DNA of 64,000 nucleotides from Adiantum capillus-veneris (lineage: Eukaryota > Streptophyta > Polypodiopsida > Polypodiales > Pteridaceae). The notes under the pieces are model-generated. The model saw only the letters and a program-made list of their open reading frames with translations. It had not been told where the DNA came from and ran no database searches. Positions 1 through 11,460 of this stretch are shown here, piece by piece (position 1 is the first letter of the stretch; the number at the start of each line of letters is the position of its first letter). Location of the stretch: assembly GCA_014529385.2 (NCBI GenBank), contig CM043958.1:90295025-90359024 (forward strand), written 5' to 3'. The position numbers were made by a program, and so were the translations under genes.

Positions 1-491
1 AATTATCCAGAGATTACAAAAAGTGTCTAGATGGAAAAACAATCCTAAAAAGTGAGAAAGATTGAGGAAAGTAAATAATCAAATTATTTACATTTGAGCC
101 CCAGAGATAAGATTTTAAACTTTTGAGCTTGTACATTGTTAGAACAACATAATATAAGGTCACTGGTGAAGTTTGGGTTCCATCGTATCCAAATTGGTAC
201 ATGTTAACTCAATTTTTAGGTTGCAGATTAGTCCTATATCTCTTTAGAAACTGGAAGTCTCATTTGCTGACTCACTTAGCTCAGATTGAAGTGATATACA
301 CGGACCAATCACAATAGTTAGCAAAAATTGTAGAGTCCTTGAGAGAAAATTGCTAACTTGGTTAAAATTGACACAGGAATCAGGTTGAAGGCAAAGAATT
401 GGGAGCTTGAGTTATGATCCTAGTCAAGTGGAAAATGGATAACAATCTAATCCATCAATATTGTACTCTATCCAGGGCACAACAAGTCTAT
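1..491. other. Left-edge stretch without a recognised gene
   Basis: No ORF with recognisable similarity, no LTR terminus and no primer-binding site is visible here. It lies upstream of the 5' ORF of element A and probably belongs to that element's untranslated leader. The element's 5' LTR, if it still exists, would lie to the left of the window. Confidence 0.4.
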
Positions 492-650
492 ATGAACCTT
501 AGATCTGGTCGTATACTAGCAAATCAAGGCATACTTGGAGAGACCATTAGTAGGGTATCCACCAAAGTGTAAATGAACCTTAGATCTAATTGTATACTAG
601 CAAATCAAGGCATACTTGGAGAGACCACTATTAGGTATCCACCGAAGAGA
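492..650. repeat. 81-bp tandem duplication in the leader of element A
   Basis: Two adjacent copies (492-572 and 573 to about 650) both begin ATGAACCTTAGATCT and share the block ATACTAGCAAATCAAGGCAT. They differ by a few substitutions and small indels. The duplication sits immediately before the first ORF of element A. Confidence 0.8.
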
Positions 651-652
651 GC

Positions 653-1045
653 GTGAATCAAGGTGATCAATTGGGCACTATCTGTGAAGAAGTCCGAGAC
701 ACTTATTCTGACTCAACATCTAAAATGTCTTCCTATTCGACTCAGCCAAGAGCCAGAACAACAGTGCGACATAAGCACATACTCACCTTTTATAAGACTA
801 ATGTCCATGGAGCTCAAGTTTTCATGGATCCTAATGAAGAGTATGCCATTCGTATTGATGACCATGACATAGAGTTTGAAGAGGAAATTAGGACAAACAA
901 ACAAGGAAAAATGTATATGGATAAAAATGGGACTCGGTATGTAAAAGTTGAAAATTCTAACGTGATAGACAAAAGGGGGTTAGAAGTGAAATACAATAAT
1001 TCTGGATATGGTAGCAAAAGAAGGTCCACCGACTTTAGAATTTGA
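653..1045 (+). pseudogene. 5' ORF of element A with two Y-D-G-Y-like modules
   Basis: About 130 codons are open from a GTG at 653, and no ATG start is visible. I do not recognise a domain. Two segments, VFMDPNEEYAIRI and MYMDKNGTRYVKVE, share the pattern hydrophobic-aromatic-x-D-x3-x-x-Y-hydrophobic. The same pattern recurs in the minus-strand ORF region at 61.0-63.9 kb. The reading continues after a plus-one frame change near 1008 into the gag frame. It may be the N-terminal extension of a large gag protein. No function is assigned. Confidence 0.45.
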
Positions 1046-2980
1046 GGGATACAATCAAGTTGATCTGAAACCTTTAAAATGGCTTAGCACTGATAATCTT
1101 AGGATTGGAGTTTATTGTTGGGAGGATAGGAACGTCAAGGATCTTTTATGGACCTCTCATGCCAAACCAGGGAAGTTAACACCCATGAATATCATCTATA
1201 TTTTCAAGATCAAAGACAAGGGTTCATCAAATCTACCATCTTACCTATTTAGGGATTGTTAAAACAATAACTTTGTTATGATGAGTCCTAAGGAGGTAGA
1301 ACAAACCATATACCAAGGGTACTCTATAAGAGATTGGATATTGGGGCAAAGACCTGATCCTATTCCAAGAGAGGAACTCCACAAGAGATCTTTTGGGAGC
1401 AATGTTAAAAAACCCAAGCCTACCTCATCGAGTGACATTAGAGCCAGTGCAGGGCTACATGAGTCACTATTTCCAACAGACTGGTTTGAAGGACTTGAGA
1501 AAGGACCAAATGCCAGAAGAGTTGGAGTAGAGCTAAATAGACATGTCAGACCATCTGATTTTTGAAAATGGGTCAGAAAATACAGTGGATATGGGGATCC
1601 ATATGACCAATTAGCTTGCTTCAAGCAAGTGCTAAGAGCAAAACACATATTTGATTTCCACACTCAATTTGAGGGATTTGGAATGACTTTAGAAGGAAAA
1701 GCTTTAACATGGTTCCAAAACATTCCACCAAGGGAAATGATGGATTTAAATACATTAGGTCAGGGGTTTGTCGCTTCATGTTCCAAAACTGGGATCAAAC
1801 ATAATACGGTAGCTCAAATCTATAGCTTCAAACAGTCACAAGGTGAGTATGTTAGGGATTGTGCAACTAGGATGAAGCAATACATTGCAAGATGCCCAAA
1901 ATTAGAAATACCGACAAAAGAAATATTAGTGTCATTGTTTCTAGAAGGATTGCTCAACAAAGAACTTCATGCTATACTGTATAGGAAGAAGCATACGACC
2001 CTAGAAGAGTGTGTATCAGATGCTATTGACTTGGGAGACAAGTGTGATATTTTCAATGAAGGAGATGTCCCTAAGGATACTTAGAGTGAAGAAATAGCAT
2101 CCACAAAACCAACACAAGTGGGAACAGCCATTGAGACATCACTTATAGCCATAGAAGACATGCTCAAAAGGATGAACAAAATGATGAATAATATGCAGAA
2201 AGCTCCTATGAGAGGACCTAAGCAAGGGATACCTCAACAGGGACAACCAATTAGGCCGCAAAAATGGTGTGCCATTGAGGTTAAATGGACAAACCATGAG
2301 ACCAATGAGTGCTATTACCGACCAAAGTACGATGGAAATATTCAATATGTGCCTATGAGACCACAAGGACAACCCATGTACTAATATCAGCCTAATATGC
2401 CCCAACACAAAGACCACCGATGGGTATGGAAAGACCACAACCAGTGTTGTATCAACAATCTCCATTTCCTGGACATAATGCAGTGCCTGCAAAGTACATG
2501 CATTCAAAAGGAGTTATAGATGAGCAAGCACTAGTGCATGTTATACCTTATGTTGAGCCTAGTCCATCTACATTAATGGTAGTAGGAGAGTGGTATAATT
2601 CACATCCACCTTCAATGGAAGAACCTATGACTTATGCTACACCAAAGCTTACACCGATGTACTTTGTAGCTAATCAAGGTGTTAGACCTCCAATGGACCC
2701 ATGATTAAGCCAAAGACTGGAAACTGCCATAATTGTGGTGCAAATGATCATTGAAAAAATGAATGCCTAGAACCTGACAAGAACATTAAGCGAGTTGAAC
2801 TTTTTGTACACAATGTTGCAAGAAGGGAGCACACTTCCATGAAGACTGTCCAAAAAATCCGTTTAACAAAGAAAAAGCAGTGTTGAATGTAGTGCAAGTG
2901 ATACCTAGTAGCTCTTATAAAAGTGAACCTATTGTTCCATTCAAGGTGATCACTAGAGCCTAAGCTAAGAAAAAGAAACA
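1008..2980 (+). pseudogene. Gag of element A with zinc knuckle
   Basis: A single frame runs from 1008 to 2384 and is broken by in-frame stops at about 1260, 1563 and 2082. A frame change near 2400 leads into the segment up to 2702. Codons 1566-2000 match the plant Retrotrans_gag domain: GYGDPYDQLACFKQ, then LEGKALTWFQ, then an SFKQSQGEYV-type segment. The region 2701-2784 encodes a CX2CX4HX4C knuckle (CHNCGANDH, then NEC) with a stop inside it. A second Cys/His cluster near 2807-2855 has one residue too many. Gag would form the virus-like particle and bind RNA. Here it is clearly non-functional. Confidence 0.75.
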
Positions 2981-3056
2981 TAACTCCTCTGATGAATCAA
3001 AGAATACTATAAATTCCTCTGAAAAGACCAAGAAAAGAAGACGTCAAAGATATGAG

Positions 3057-3865
3057 ATGAGAAAACAAAAACAAAAGGAGGAAATTGGGGACAAAGCTAA
3101 AAAACTACTCCAGGAAAAAGTAAAAGAAATTGAAAGTGAAATTAGGGAAACCACAATAAAATCTGGAGGATCAATTTTGGTAGACAAAGTTTTTGAGCCA
3201 ATCAATGCAGCCTTGGAAGCTTTTCAAGTGGGACTTAAAGCAGGCCAAAACATGGAAAACAAATGGAAAAACTATCCTTCTTCAGATATGGAAGCAGTTA
3301 AGCTTGAAGCTTATCAAAATTTGGTAAGAATTACTCAAGAACTGTTGAAAAAACAAAAGCCCAAGCTTGAGAGTATAGTAAAACTTGAGGAGCTTGTGGT
3401 AGAAACCAATAAATAGAACCCCACCTTGAAACTAAAGAGTCAAAACTCATAGTGCCTGACATTGAAGATGCTTTAGATGGAATTGCATTGGTGGAGGAAG
3501 ACTGGCTAGGACATTTATGGGAAAAAGTGAGAGAAATTAATGATGGGAGCATACCTTTGAAATCAGCTCCTATAGAGGAAGTCTGGTTAGACAATTTACC
3601 TCCTGATATGGGCATTGATATACAATCCTTATATGGGGATTGCGGTTCTGAAGCATTAGGAATGTCTAAACCATTGACTCTAAAAACACTACTCTCTTAC
3701 TTAGGAGACAACGAAGATGAGTCCATAGTGTGCAAAACCACTCAGGTAAAAAGAGCGAAACAAATCCTAGAGTTAGAGAACATCCATTCAATCATGTCAA
3801 TGGATCATTCAATGTACTCTTACATTGGGAGAACTATTAAAAATCAGACCATACTTATGGACTGA
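3057..3865 (+). pseudogene. Gag-protease spacer of element A, unrecognised
   Basis: Two ORFs (3057-3416, 119 aa; 3452-3865, 137 aa) lie between the zinc knuckles and the protease. The first is rich in Lys and Glu with heptad-like spacing and could form a coiled coil. The second is acidic and contains EEVWLDNLPPDMGID. I recognise no domain. Position and strand place both in the polyprotein of element A, separated by a stop and a short frame shift. Confidence 0.45.
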
Positions 3866-3944
3866 TTTACAAAAAACTCTAGAGAAGGTGGGGATAACAG
3901 GGCTAATCACAAAAAAATTGGATAACAGGAGATTAGATCCATCC

Positions 3945-4400
3945 CTATGAACAAAGGTGAAGAATACTACGAGTGGGAAGAAGGAAACACAACCCTTTCG
4001 GTGAGATATAATGATGTAGAAACCATGGCAATACTGGACATCGGGGCTGGCATAGCCATAGCCACAACCACAAAAGGAGTATGGTAGTCATGGGGAAAAC
4101 CAGCCATTAGAGAAACTCAAATGAAATTACAGTTGAAGGAGACACATAAGAAAACCCCTAGGACTGCTTGAACAAGTGATAGTTAGTTCCTGTGGAATTG
4201 ATTATCAGCATACTTTTGCGATAGTGGACTTTGGGAAGAAACTTAATTATGAAATCATCTTGGGAAGGTCATTCATGCGGCAAGTACAACTCATTCAAGA
4301 TTGGGGAAACAATTACCTAAACTTGAAGCAAGTGGAATCAATCACAAGGGTTAATTTGAAAGATCACACTTATAGAGATGTAATGAAAATGCCCATTTAA
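3945..4400 (+). pseudogene. Aspartic protease of element A, active site altered
   Basis: The active-site region reads MAILDIGAGIAIA, with the catalytic Asp codon at 4037-4039. The usual D-T/S-G is D-I-G. A stop follows after GVW near 4087. The flap-to-C-terminal part resumes at 4176 and includes YEIILGRSFMRQ, the ILG(R/M) motif of plant Ty3/gypsy proteases. In an active element this enzyme would cleave Gag-Pol. The T-to-I change and the stops make activity unlikely. Confidence 0.7.
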
Positions 4401-5312
4401 GAATTTGACTCTATCTCTTCAGCTGAATCAAAGCTTCCATCTTGGTTAAACAAATACACACCTATTTGGATGTGTGGAGCCTCAGAAAACGGGATTTTAA
4501 AACAAGAAGAATGTATCTGAGAAAGGGATTGCACAGATAAAGCATATATACCTTAACTCTTTCTGAAGCATTTGTTTGAGCCATTTGAATGGATTCAAAT
4601 CTTGCCAACAATGGATGTGTGTGTGAATACATCTATGCCTACTCAATTTTGCAATGAGGATGGTTATGACATAATTTTCATACAAATGATCTCAACCCTT
4701 CACATTGACGATGAAGTTCAGGAACCCAAGGACTTCTGAAAGCTCAACAAGTCTTTTTAGACCTCTATTATGATCCTACTGAACGAGTTTCAAGAACATT
4801 CAGCTACATCTGATGATTTTGGGTCAGAAAAAGAACATGTGAGAGCACAACTACTCCTAAAAGGAGGAGATGAAAAGTTTTTTGACTTTCCAAACCAAAA
4901 AAACAAGAAGACAAAAATGGTATAGAATAAAAAGAAAACAAAAAACTTGAAATCTAGACCTATGCCATCAGTTTCCGATGCAGATAGATGCACATGATTG
5001 TGTCAAAGACAAAATCACGGGTAGATATCCTTTAGACAACATACAAAGAACATCAAAAACATCAAGGAAAATGAGAAAAAAACTCAATCAAAACCTAAGC
5101 ACCATGATGATGATTCATCCATGACACGAGCTGAACGAAAGAAAAAATATCAAGAGTTGAAAAAAACTCTAAAGGAGGTGTATACCACTGAAATGAAAAC
5201 AACCAAGGAAGAGAGTAAAGATGTAATGAGTGTGCCATCCCATTACAAGGAATATACTCTCCAAGACCAAAAGATCATAGTGGAACAACCTATAAGGGAA
5301 CTAAAAAAATAG
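4401..5312 (+). pseudogene. Protease-RT linker of element A
   Basis: Frame-broken coding-like sequence links protease and RT. The clearest open piece (5121-5312) is Lys/Glu-rich, and its frame continues past one TAG at 5310 directly into the RT ORF. Other pieces at 4410-4990 read in several frames with stops. No catalytic motif is visible, and linkers at this place vary widely among Ty3/gypsy elements. Confidence 0.45.
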
Positions 5313-6285
5313 GGTGAGTCATATGAAGGACCTGAAAATGCACAGAAAATAGATTTAGCCGAATCAAGAAAAGAGCCCATACTTGCCTACATTGTGAATG
5401 ACTTGACTGAAGAAGAAGAAGATCTTTTGCTAAGCTTATTGAATGAATACCGAGATATCTTTGCTTGGTCTTATAAAGATCTCAAGGGTATTGATCTAGA
5501 AATTTGTCAACATACCATACCTATGAGAGATGATGCAAAACTTAGTAGAGAACGGTCATATACTTATAATGGAACATTTTCCAAGAAGATCAAAGAAGAG
5601 ATAGAGGAAGCCAAATTCATTTATGAAATTGAACACACAGATTGGATGTCTCCAATTGTGGTGGTACCCAGAAAAATGGAAAATTAAGAGTATGTGTCAA
5701 TCTCAAGAAAGTAAATGCAGCCACCATTAGAGATAACTATCCTCTTCCAATCATCGAGCATGTTTTAGAATGAGTTGCAAGAAAAGAAGATTACAACTTT
5801 AAGATCAATATAAAACTACCTTTGCAACTGAATGGGGTATTTTTGCCTATAGGGTTATGCCTTTTGAGCTAACTAATGCTCCTACTACCTTTCAAAGATT
5901 GATGAGCCATGCTTTCCAAGAATATATTAGGAATTTCTTGGAAGTATATATGGATGATTTATGTGTACATTCATCAATCCGGGCTGATCATTTTGAACAT
6001 CTCAAAAAGGTATTCGAAAAATATAGACTTTTCAGGATTTGCTTAAATCCTGAAAAGTGCTAATTTATGGGCAGACAAGGAAAAACTCTTGGACATATAG
6101 TGTCTAAACACCGAATAGCAACCGATAGGATAAAATTCATGCTATTGCTGAACTGCCTAGACCGACATCAATTAAAGGCGTTCATGCTTTCATGGGACAT
6201 TGTGGAATTACAAACAATTTGTTTATATGTATGCTATAATCGCAAAACCCAAGTATGTCCTGATTACACTCTTTGTATGGACTGA
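5313..6285 (+). pseudogene. Reverse transcriptase of element A
   Basis: The N-terminal part (5394-5687) has EYRDIFAWSYKDLKGID and a WMSPIVVVPRK motif. A +1-type frame change leads to RVCVNLKKVNAATIRDNYPLP. The palm segment normally containing the FLDGFSGYNQI-like motif is mostly deleted near 5770-5810. The reading resumes with MPFELTNAPTTFQRLM, and the catalytic box YMDD is intact at 5947-5958. The thumb begins at about 6067 after a TAA at 6061. The enzyme would copy element RNA into cDNA. The deletion and stops make this copy inactive. Confidence 0.85.
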
Positions 6286-6299
6286 TGAGTGTGAAGAAT

Positions 6300-6865
6300 C
6301 CTTCATGAAGCTTAAATAAGCTCTCACTTCAGCCCCAATATTGAAAGCACCAGATTGGAAAAAGATATTCCATATACATGTTGATGCTTCGAGTTTTTCC
6401 ATTGGGTGTATATTAGCTCAACCATGAGATGAAAAAATTGATTTTACCATTTCTTATGCTAGTAGAAAGTTGAATGTTGCAGAGAATAATTACACAACCA
6501 CCAAAAGAGAAGGTTTAGGGATGATCTATGCTGTAAAAAAGTATAGACATTACCTATTACCCAACAAATTTGTGTTCTTTGTGGACCACCAAGCTTTATT
6601 GTACTTAGTCAACAAGCCATGCAACACAGGGAGAATAGTGAGATGGTTCATCATTCTTTTGGAATTTGATTTCACTGTAGTTGTAAAAAAAGGCACCACA
6701 CACCAAAGAGAAAATCATTTATCAAGGATTAATTCAAGAGAACCACCAAAAAGGGTAGATGCCCGCGGCAGTCACTTATCAAAAGACCCCTATATCACGT
6801 GCGTTCAAGAGGTAATTAATAATACCCCAATATACATACTATACTTACACTATGAGCCTATTTAA
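6300..6865 (+). pseudogene. RNase H of element A
   Basis: The start of the domain is FHIHVDASSFSIGCILAQP, followed by a stop at about 6427, then YASRKLNVAENNYTTTKREGL and YRHYLLPNKFVFFVDHQALLY. These are the canonical RNase H segments of Ty3/gypsy. The D and E residues of the catalytic core are recognisable (DAS, then KREG). The frame ends at 6865 in low-similarity sequence. This domain would remove the RNA strand during reverse transcription. Confidence 0.8.
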
Positions 6866-7009
6866 AAAACCTCCACCCCCCTCTATATGTATACATTTTT
6901 ATACATTTTGGTCTTTTAATAATCCTCTCCGGTTAACTCACGTGATATCATACACATTCTAAAAAGTGGCCGCCCCGGGGGTAGATGATGATCTACAAGA
7001 TGCATATCT

Positions 7010-7437
7010 GTTCTCCGTGGAAATGATTCCCCGCTGGTCAAAAAATATGGTTTCATTGATGACTATAGCTCAAGTGGATTCTCATATATCACTTTTTGTT
7101 ACACCATGATTGACTAGGCAATTGACTATGTATCAATTACTAGCTGGAAGGCTATACAAAAGAAATCGAGATGGAATATTGCTTTTGCGTATTAATCCTG
7201 AGGAGAAAACCCAATACCTAAATCAAGCACACATGACCATAGCAGGAATTCACTTTGCGAAAGACCAAACTATGCAACGGATCATGAGACTTGGAGTTTT
7301 TTGGCCAACCATGGGGAGTGATGTTCACTCATTTGTGAAACACTGTCTTCAATGCCAGAAACAAACACTCGTACCTCATGTGACATTATTTCAAATCTCA
7401 CTAGTTCCTAAGTGGAGTAACTATAAAGTTAATTACT
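7010..7437 (+). pseudogene. Integrase zinc-binding region of element A, cut by element B
   Basis: The ORF at 7110 onward contains GRLYKRNRDGILL, then HMTIAGIHFA, GVFWPTMGSDVH and HCLQCQK. These are the H2C2 zinc-binding region in front of the integrase core. The upstream piece PRWSKNMV is typical of the RNase H-integrase linker. The frame runs on to 7437, where the LTR of element B begins after the TTACT target copy. No DDE core is seen downstream or after the insertion. Confidence 0.75.
7433..7437. repeat. Target-site duplication, left copy (element B)
   Basis: TTACT lies directly before the TGTCATTAAATATC start of the 5' LTR. It is identical to 15384-15388, directly after the CATTACA end of the 3' LTR. 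Five-base duplications are normal for Ty3/gypsy integration. Confidence 0.9.
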
Positions 7438-9154
7438 TGTCATTAAATATCTAATATCTAGCCTACCCAAATGATTTTCTCATATTAAACTGATCATTTA
7501 ATATGGGATAATAAATGGGAACAAGGGTTAAAATATAGACATGTGCTTACGGATCTATCTCAACACAGGGCCAATGGTAAAGGGGCCCAAATGAGAGATG
7601 GTATGTCAAAGAGAAAGATTAACTAATGAAGCTTAAAAGACCTTAGGGTTAGCTTCATTAAAGACCTCCAATGGTTAGTGTTAAAAGTCCTTTGACCTTA
7701 AGCAAACTAGGGTGGAGCTTGAGGTGGGAACCCGACCTAAACTTAAGCAAGCTAGGGTTGTTCTTGAGGTGGGAACCCGACCTAAACTTAAGCAAGCTAG
7801 GGTTGTGCTTGAGGCGGGAACCTTAAGCAAGCTAGGGTTGTGCTTGAGGTGGGAACCCGATCTAAACTTAAGCAAGCTAGGGCTGTGCTTGAGATGGGAA
7901 CCCGGCCTAAACTTAAGCAAGCTAGGGCTGTGCTTGAGGTGGGAACCCGTGTTAAAATTAAGCAAGCTAGGGCTGTGCTTGAGGTCGGAACTCCACCTAA
8001 GTTGCTTGTCATGATTGATTACTAAGGTACTTGAGGTACTTGTCACATTTAATGAGGAAGTTTCTTGAGAAGCTTCCTATGCATGGGGGGTAAGATGCTT
8101 GAGTCAAAAAGAGAACCTACACACTTAATGAGGAAGTTTCTTGAGAAACTTGCAATGCATAAAAATCTCAAAGTTAGGGGAGTTCTAAAAGAGAACATGG
8201 GACACATGTCAGACTCTCACTAAGCTTAACCACATGGTGTGCTTGAATGCTATTAGTTGGGCTAAAGAGGGGTCGATGAGCTTCTACTTCCATCCAACAA
8301 ACATTTAGATATTTTCAAGCTCTCTCTCTCTAAGGGGTAAGGAGGACACTTATCAAAAGACTACCCATGTGCTTGACTGCATGCTGCATGTGATTGGCTA
8401 GGGAGAGAGGGGTCAAATGAGCTTGCAGCATGTAGAAATTTCGCCCAAAGCAAGGAAGGGGTGTGCTAGGGGGATATACTCCATACACATAGTCATTTTG
8501 CAAGGCCATTCTTACTTGGTGAAAGTTGAGGAACACCACCTCCTTCTCCAAGCTTGTGAGAGTGAAAGCCTACACCAACACTCTTGGCTATGGAATGCAA
8601 ATCCAACCAAGAGTCATTCTTCAATGCTTAAGCTTTCCATCTTCTCCATCTTCATTACTATGCTATTATGTGTGCTAGCAAGAAGAGTAATGATAAGTGA
8701 GGAACTATTTCTTTCTCCTATGGAATGTTTCTTTTTCCTCTTCCCTACCCTCATTCCCCACTAGCTCTCTCCACCTTTGAAGGTGTTTGAGGCCTTGGGA
8801 GTGGGGCTTGGGATAGTTAATGCTTTCTATAAGTTTATGTTATTCTTGTGATGCATGAAGCTTTCCATATTCATTGCATCACGTAGGTCACAAGGAACAC
8901 AAAGATTGTATTGTATCATGTCTCTCTTGATGGGACAAACTATAATACAAATGCCTATTGGAGGGGGACCCGACTCCATATGAATCCGGTCCTCAACTAT
9001 TGTCCAGTTCTCTAAACTATCTCTCTCTCTCTTGCAAAATTATTGTTTATGCCAAGTTAACTAAGTACCATATTTATGTTGCTACCATCAATTAAGTTCA
9101 CCCGCTATGCTCACAAAGTAATCTCTCAAAAGTGCATAGGACATTTCCATTACA
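7438..9154 (+). repeat. 5' LTR of element B (1717 bp)
   Basis: It runs from TGTCATT to CATTACA, one base before the primer-binding site. It is about 650 bp longer than its 3' partner. It has seven instead of three copies of an internal 45-bp repeat. It also keeps a block at about 8066-8620 that is absent from the 3' LTR. Its CT tract (9021-9032) is short. All ORFs that can be read in it are by-products of the repeat. Confidence 0.9.
7698..8002 (+). repeat. 45-bp minisatellite in the 5' LTR, about seven units
   Basis: The unit is approximately AAGCAAGCTAGGGTTGTGCT followed by TGAGGTGGGAACCCGACCTA and AACTT. The third unit is shortened and the last diverges into TCCACCTAAG. Since 45 is a multiple of three, the array is open in several frames and produces LKQARVVLEVGTRPK-type pseudo-proteins. 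These should not be taken as genes. The 3' LTR has three units at 14579-14712. Confidence 0.9.
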
Positions 9155-9155
9155 T

Positions 9156-9167
9156 TGGTATCAGAGC
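9156..9167 (+). promoter_or_regulatory. Primer-binding site of element B (initiator-Met tRNA type)
   Basis: TGGTATCAGAGC lies one base after the LTR end and is the standard plant LTR-retrotransposon site complementary to the 3' end of initiator tRNA-Met. Confidence 0.92.
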
Positions 9168-9569
9168 AATTGGTTTCTCTTTTCTTGCTTAAGAAGAGAG
9201 GTCCTTAAGTAGCCTATTAATGGTTGATTTTGTTAATTATATTAGGGTAAGTGGGACTGGGATCTATTATCAGTTTTGTTGAGCCCACTATGTGGGATAT
9301 GGTGCACACCTCGAGAGCTTTGGTCTTAATAATGGAGTATTTTTTAACTTGCCTATGGCTTTACCATTATTGAGCCATAAGAATTCCGAAAGGAGCTATC
9401 CCTCGGCAACTCTGCTATGTTAGACCCACTCTACTACTCTCTTTACTTAACCAAATCGAGTTGTGGGTGTACATACTTAAGTGCCTATTTTTCAAAGGCT
9501 AGGAGGAGTAGCAACTAAGGTTTTGAATTACCAAAGCATACACTAAGTAAACACCTAAGTTTAATTAAC
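9168..9569 (+). other. Untranslated leader of element B
   Basis: About 400 bp separate the primer-binding site from the first ATG of gag at 9570. I see no ORF of note and no repeat in it. Confidence 0.6.
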
Positions 9570-10810
9570 ATGGCTGAGAATAACCAAGAGAGTAGGATGA
9601 ACATTGATAAATTTGATTTTGCACATGAAGGTGTTAATGATGATGCCCCCATGTTTGTTAATTATCTTGTTACTAGGTTGCAACAAGATATGGGAAACCC
9701 CTCTTTGCAAGCCGAAGTTACTCAAAAAATTCCTGCTTATGGGATTTCCTTTCCTCTCAAAGAGGAGAGAGAGCTTAGGAGGCCTCTTGGTGAGACCCCC
9801 AAAAGAAGACTCTCTCCCATACGAGAGGAGGAATCCAAAGAACGAGAAAGTAATGACTCCCTAAGTTCCTCAAAAGATGTGGCTCCATGAAGATGGCGGT
9901 CTAGACAATTGCCAACTCCTCCCAAGAGGAAATGGTTAACCCATAGTCCTTCTCCTTGTCACTCCAAAAGGGAAGAGAGGAAACAAAGGAAAAAAAGGGC
10001 AAGAAATAGGTCACCCTCTTCTCCTTCTTCTTCACCTTCCTCCTCTACTGATGAAAGCTATGGCTATTCTCCTAGAGAATACAAGAGGGGAGGACATCGC
10101 AAATCTTACCCTGCATGACAAAGGTCACAAAAGTTAAAGAAGTTCAAAGAGGGAGGAAAGAGTATCTCTTTTCTCACCTATGATGGCACCTTTGGTGCTA
10201 CCGACAAAGCATTGTCCTTCATCCAACAATTTGATGCGACCTTTGGAGACGGGGGATTCGCGGAGTCCTCCAAGCTATGCCATGTAGCTATGCACTTCCA
10301 AAAATGAGCTTGCCAATGGTGGGCTAGCCTTCGTGGCAACGGTAAAGCCCCAAAGACATGGAAAACTCTACAAGAGGATTATCCAAAGAGATGGCCTAGT
10401 ATGTCAACTCTCAACGGCTGGTTCTATCACCGAAATAATCCACCACACCATGGTTGCTTCGCGCATAAATTTCCCACAAGGGGCTAGACGGAATGTCAAG
10501 CCCATGGAAAATAAAGACAAAAGTGATGCCAAGAGGAAAACCAATGCCCAAAATTCTTACCAAGGCTATTCCAACAACAACAATAATCAGTCCAAGGAGA
10601 AGGGAGTTTACAAAGGTAAATATAAAGTCTCTCCTAAAGAGCTAGAAGTTTTTTTTTGAAAGGACCACAAATGTTTTAAGTGTGGGGAGCAAGTCCATGG
10701 TTATCGTCCTTGCCCCAAGAGAATTACCCACAAAACACTCCTAGAGCCTCTTTGTTTGAAGCTCCAAAAGAGGATGCTCATTGACAAGGATTTCTCCTTT
10801 CCTATGATTA
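9570..10810 (+). pseudogene. Gag of element B with CCHC zinc knuckle
   Basis: The N-terminal ORF (9570-9890) begins MAENNQESRMNIDKFDF and is followed by an Arg/Ser-rich piece (9909-10118). After a stop the frame gives ISFLTYDGTFGATDKALSF and, after another stop, CQWWASLRGNGKAPKTW, matching the plant Retrotrans_gag domain. A perfect CX2CX4HX4C knuckle (CFKCGEQVHGYRPC) lies at 10672-10713. Several stops and frame changes break it. In an active chromovirus this protein packages the RNA. Confidence 0.8.
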
Positions 10811-11460
10811 GGGAAAGATGCAAGAGCATGATGTCTTTATTTTGTTTGACCCTAATTCAACTCGCAACTTCATATCCAAGGAGTTGACCACTAAGCTAGG
10901 CATACAAGCCCGCAAGATGGGAGATGCATTGAAAGCCAATGGAGTTATCAAGGGACAAGACATCTCAGTTACTTCTTTCATTGGAAAATTAAGGCTTCAT
11001 GTCCAAAGCTATTTGGACAAAGAGGATTTCTTCATCTCCCCTCTCAAACATGAGAATGTTATCATTAGGGCACCATGATTTAACCGCATGGCTTCCAACA
11101 TAAAGCTCCTAGAAAGGAGAATCTAATTCACCTACAGGGAAAAGAGCATGCACATAGATGTTTATGAGTTGAGATGCATTGAAAGCCAATGGAGTTATCA
11201 AGGGACAAGACATCTCAGTTACTTCTTTCATTGGAAAATTAAGGCTTCATGTCCAAAGCTATTTGGACAAAGAGGATTTCTTCATCTCCCCTCTCAAACA
11301 TGAGAATGTTATCATTAGGGCACCATGATTTAACCGCATGGCTTCCAACATAAAGCTCCTAGAAAGGAGAATCTAATTCACCTACAGGGAAAAGAGCATG
11401 CACATAGATGTTTATGAGTTGGGAAACACCATCCCTGCAATAAAGGGAATCAAGAGGAAT
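10811..11460 (+). pseudogene. Protease of element B, active site lost and tandemly duplicated
   Basis: The ORF at 10818-11078 includes VFILFDPNSTRNFIS, corresponding to the V-L-I-D-S-G-A-S-H-N-F-I protease motif, with D-P-N in place of D-S-G. A 250-bp segment starting at 10921 is repeated exactly at 11171-11420. As 250 is not a multiple of three, the duplication shifts the frame. The enzyme is not functional. Confidence 0.75.
10921..11420 (+). repeat. Perfect 250-bp tandem duplication in element B
   Basis: Copies 10921-11170 and 11171-11420 are identical by eye over all 250 bases. Both start GAGATGCATTGAAAGCCAAT and end ATAGATGTTTATGAGTT. It lies inside the protease coding sequence. Perfect identity indicates a recent duplication or an assembly artefact. 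Confidence 0.95.

Noticed and set aside
7681-8046. ORFs on both strands with repeated 15-residue units
   Set aside because: They are translations of the 45-bp minisatellite in the LTR of element B. The unit length is a multiple of three, so several frames stay open.
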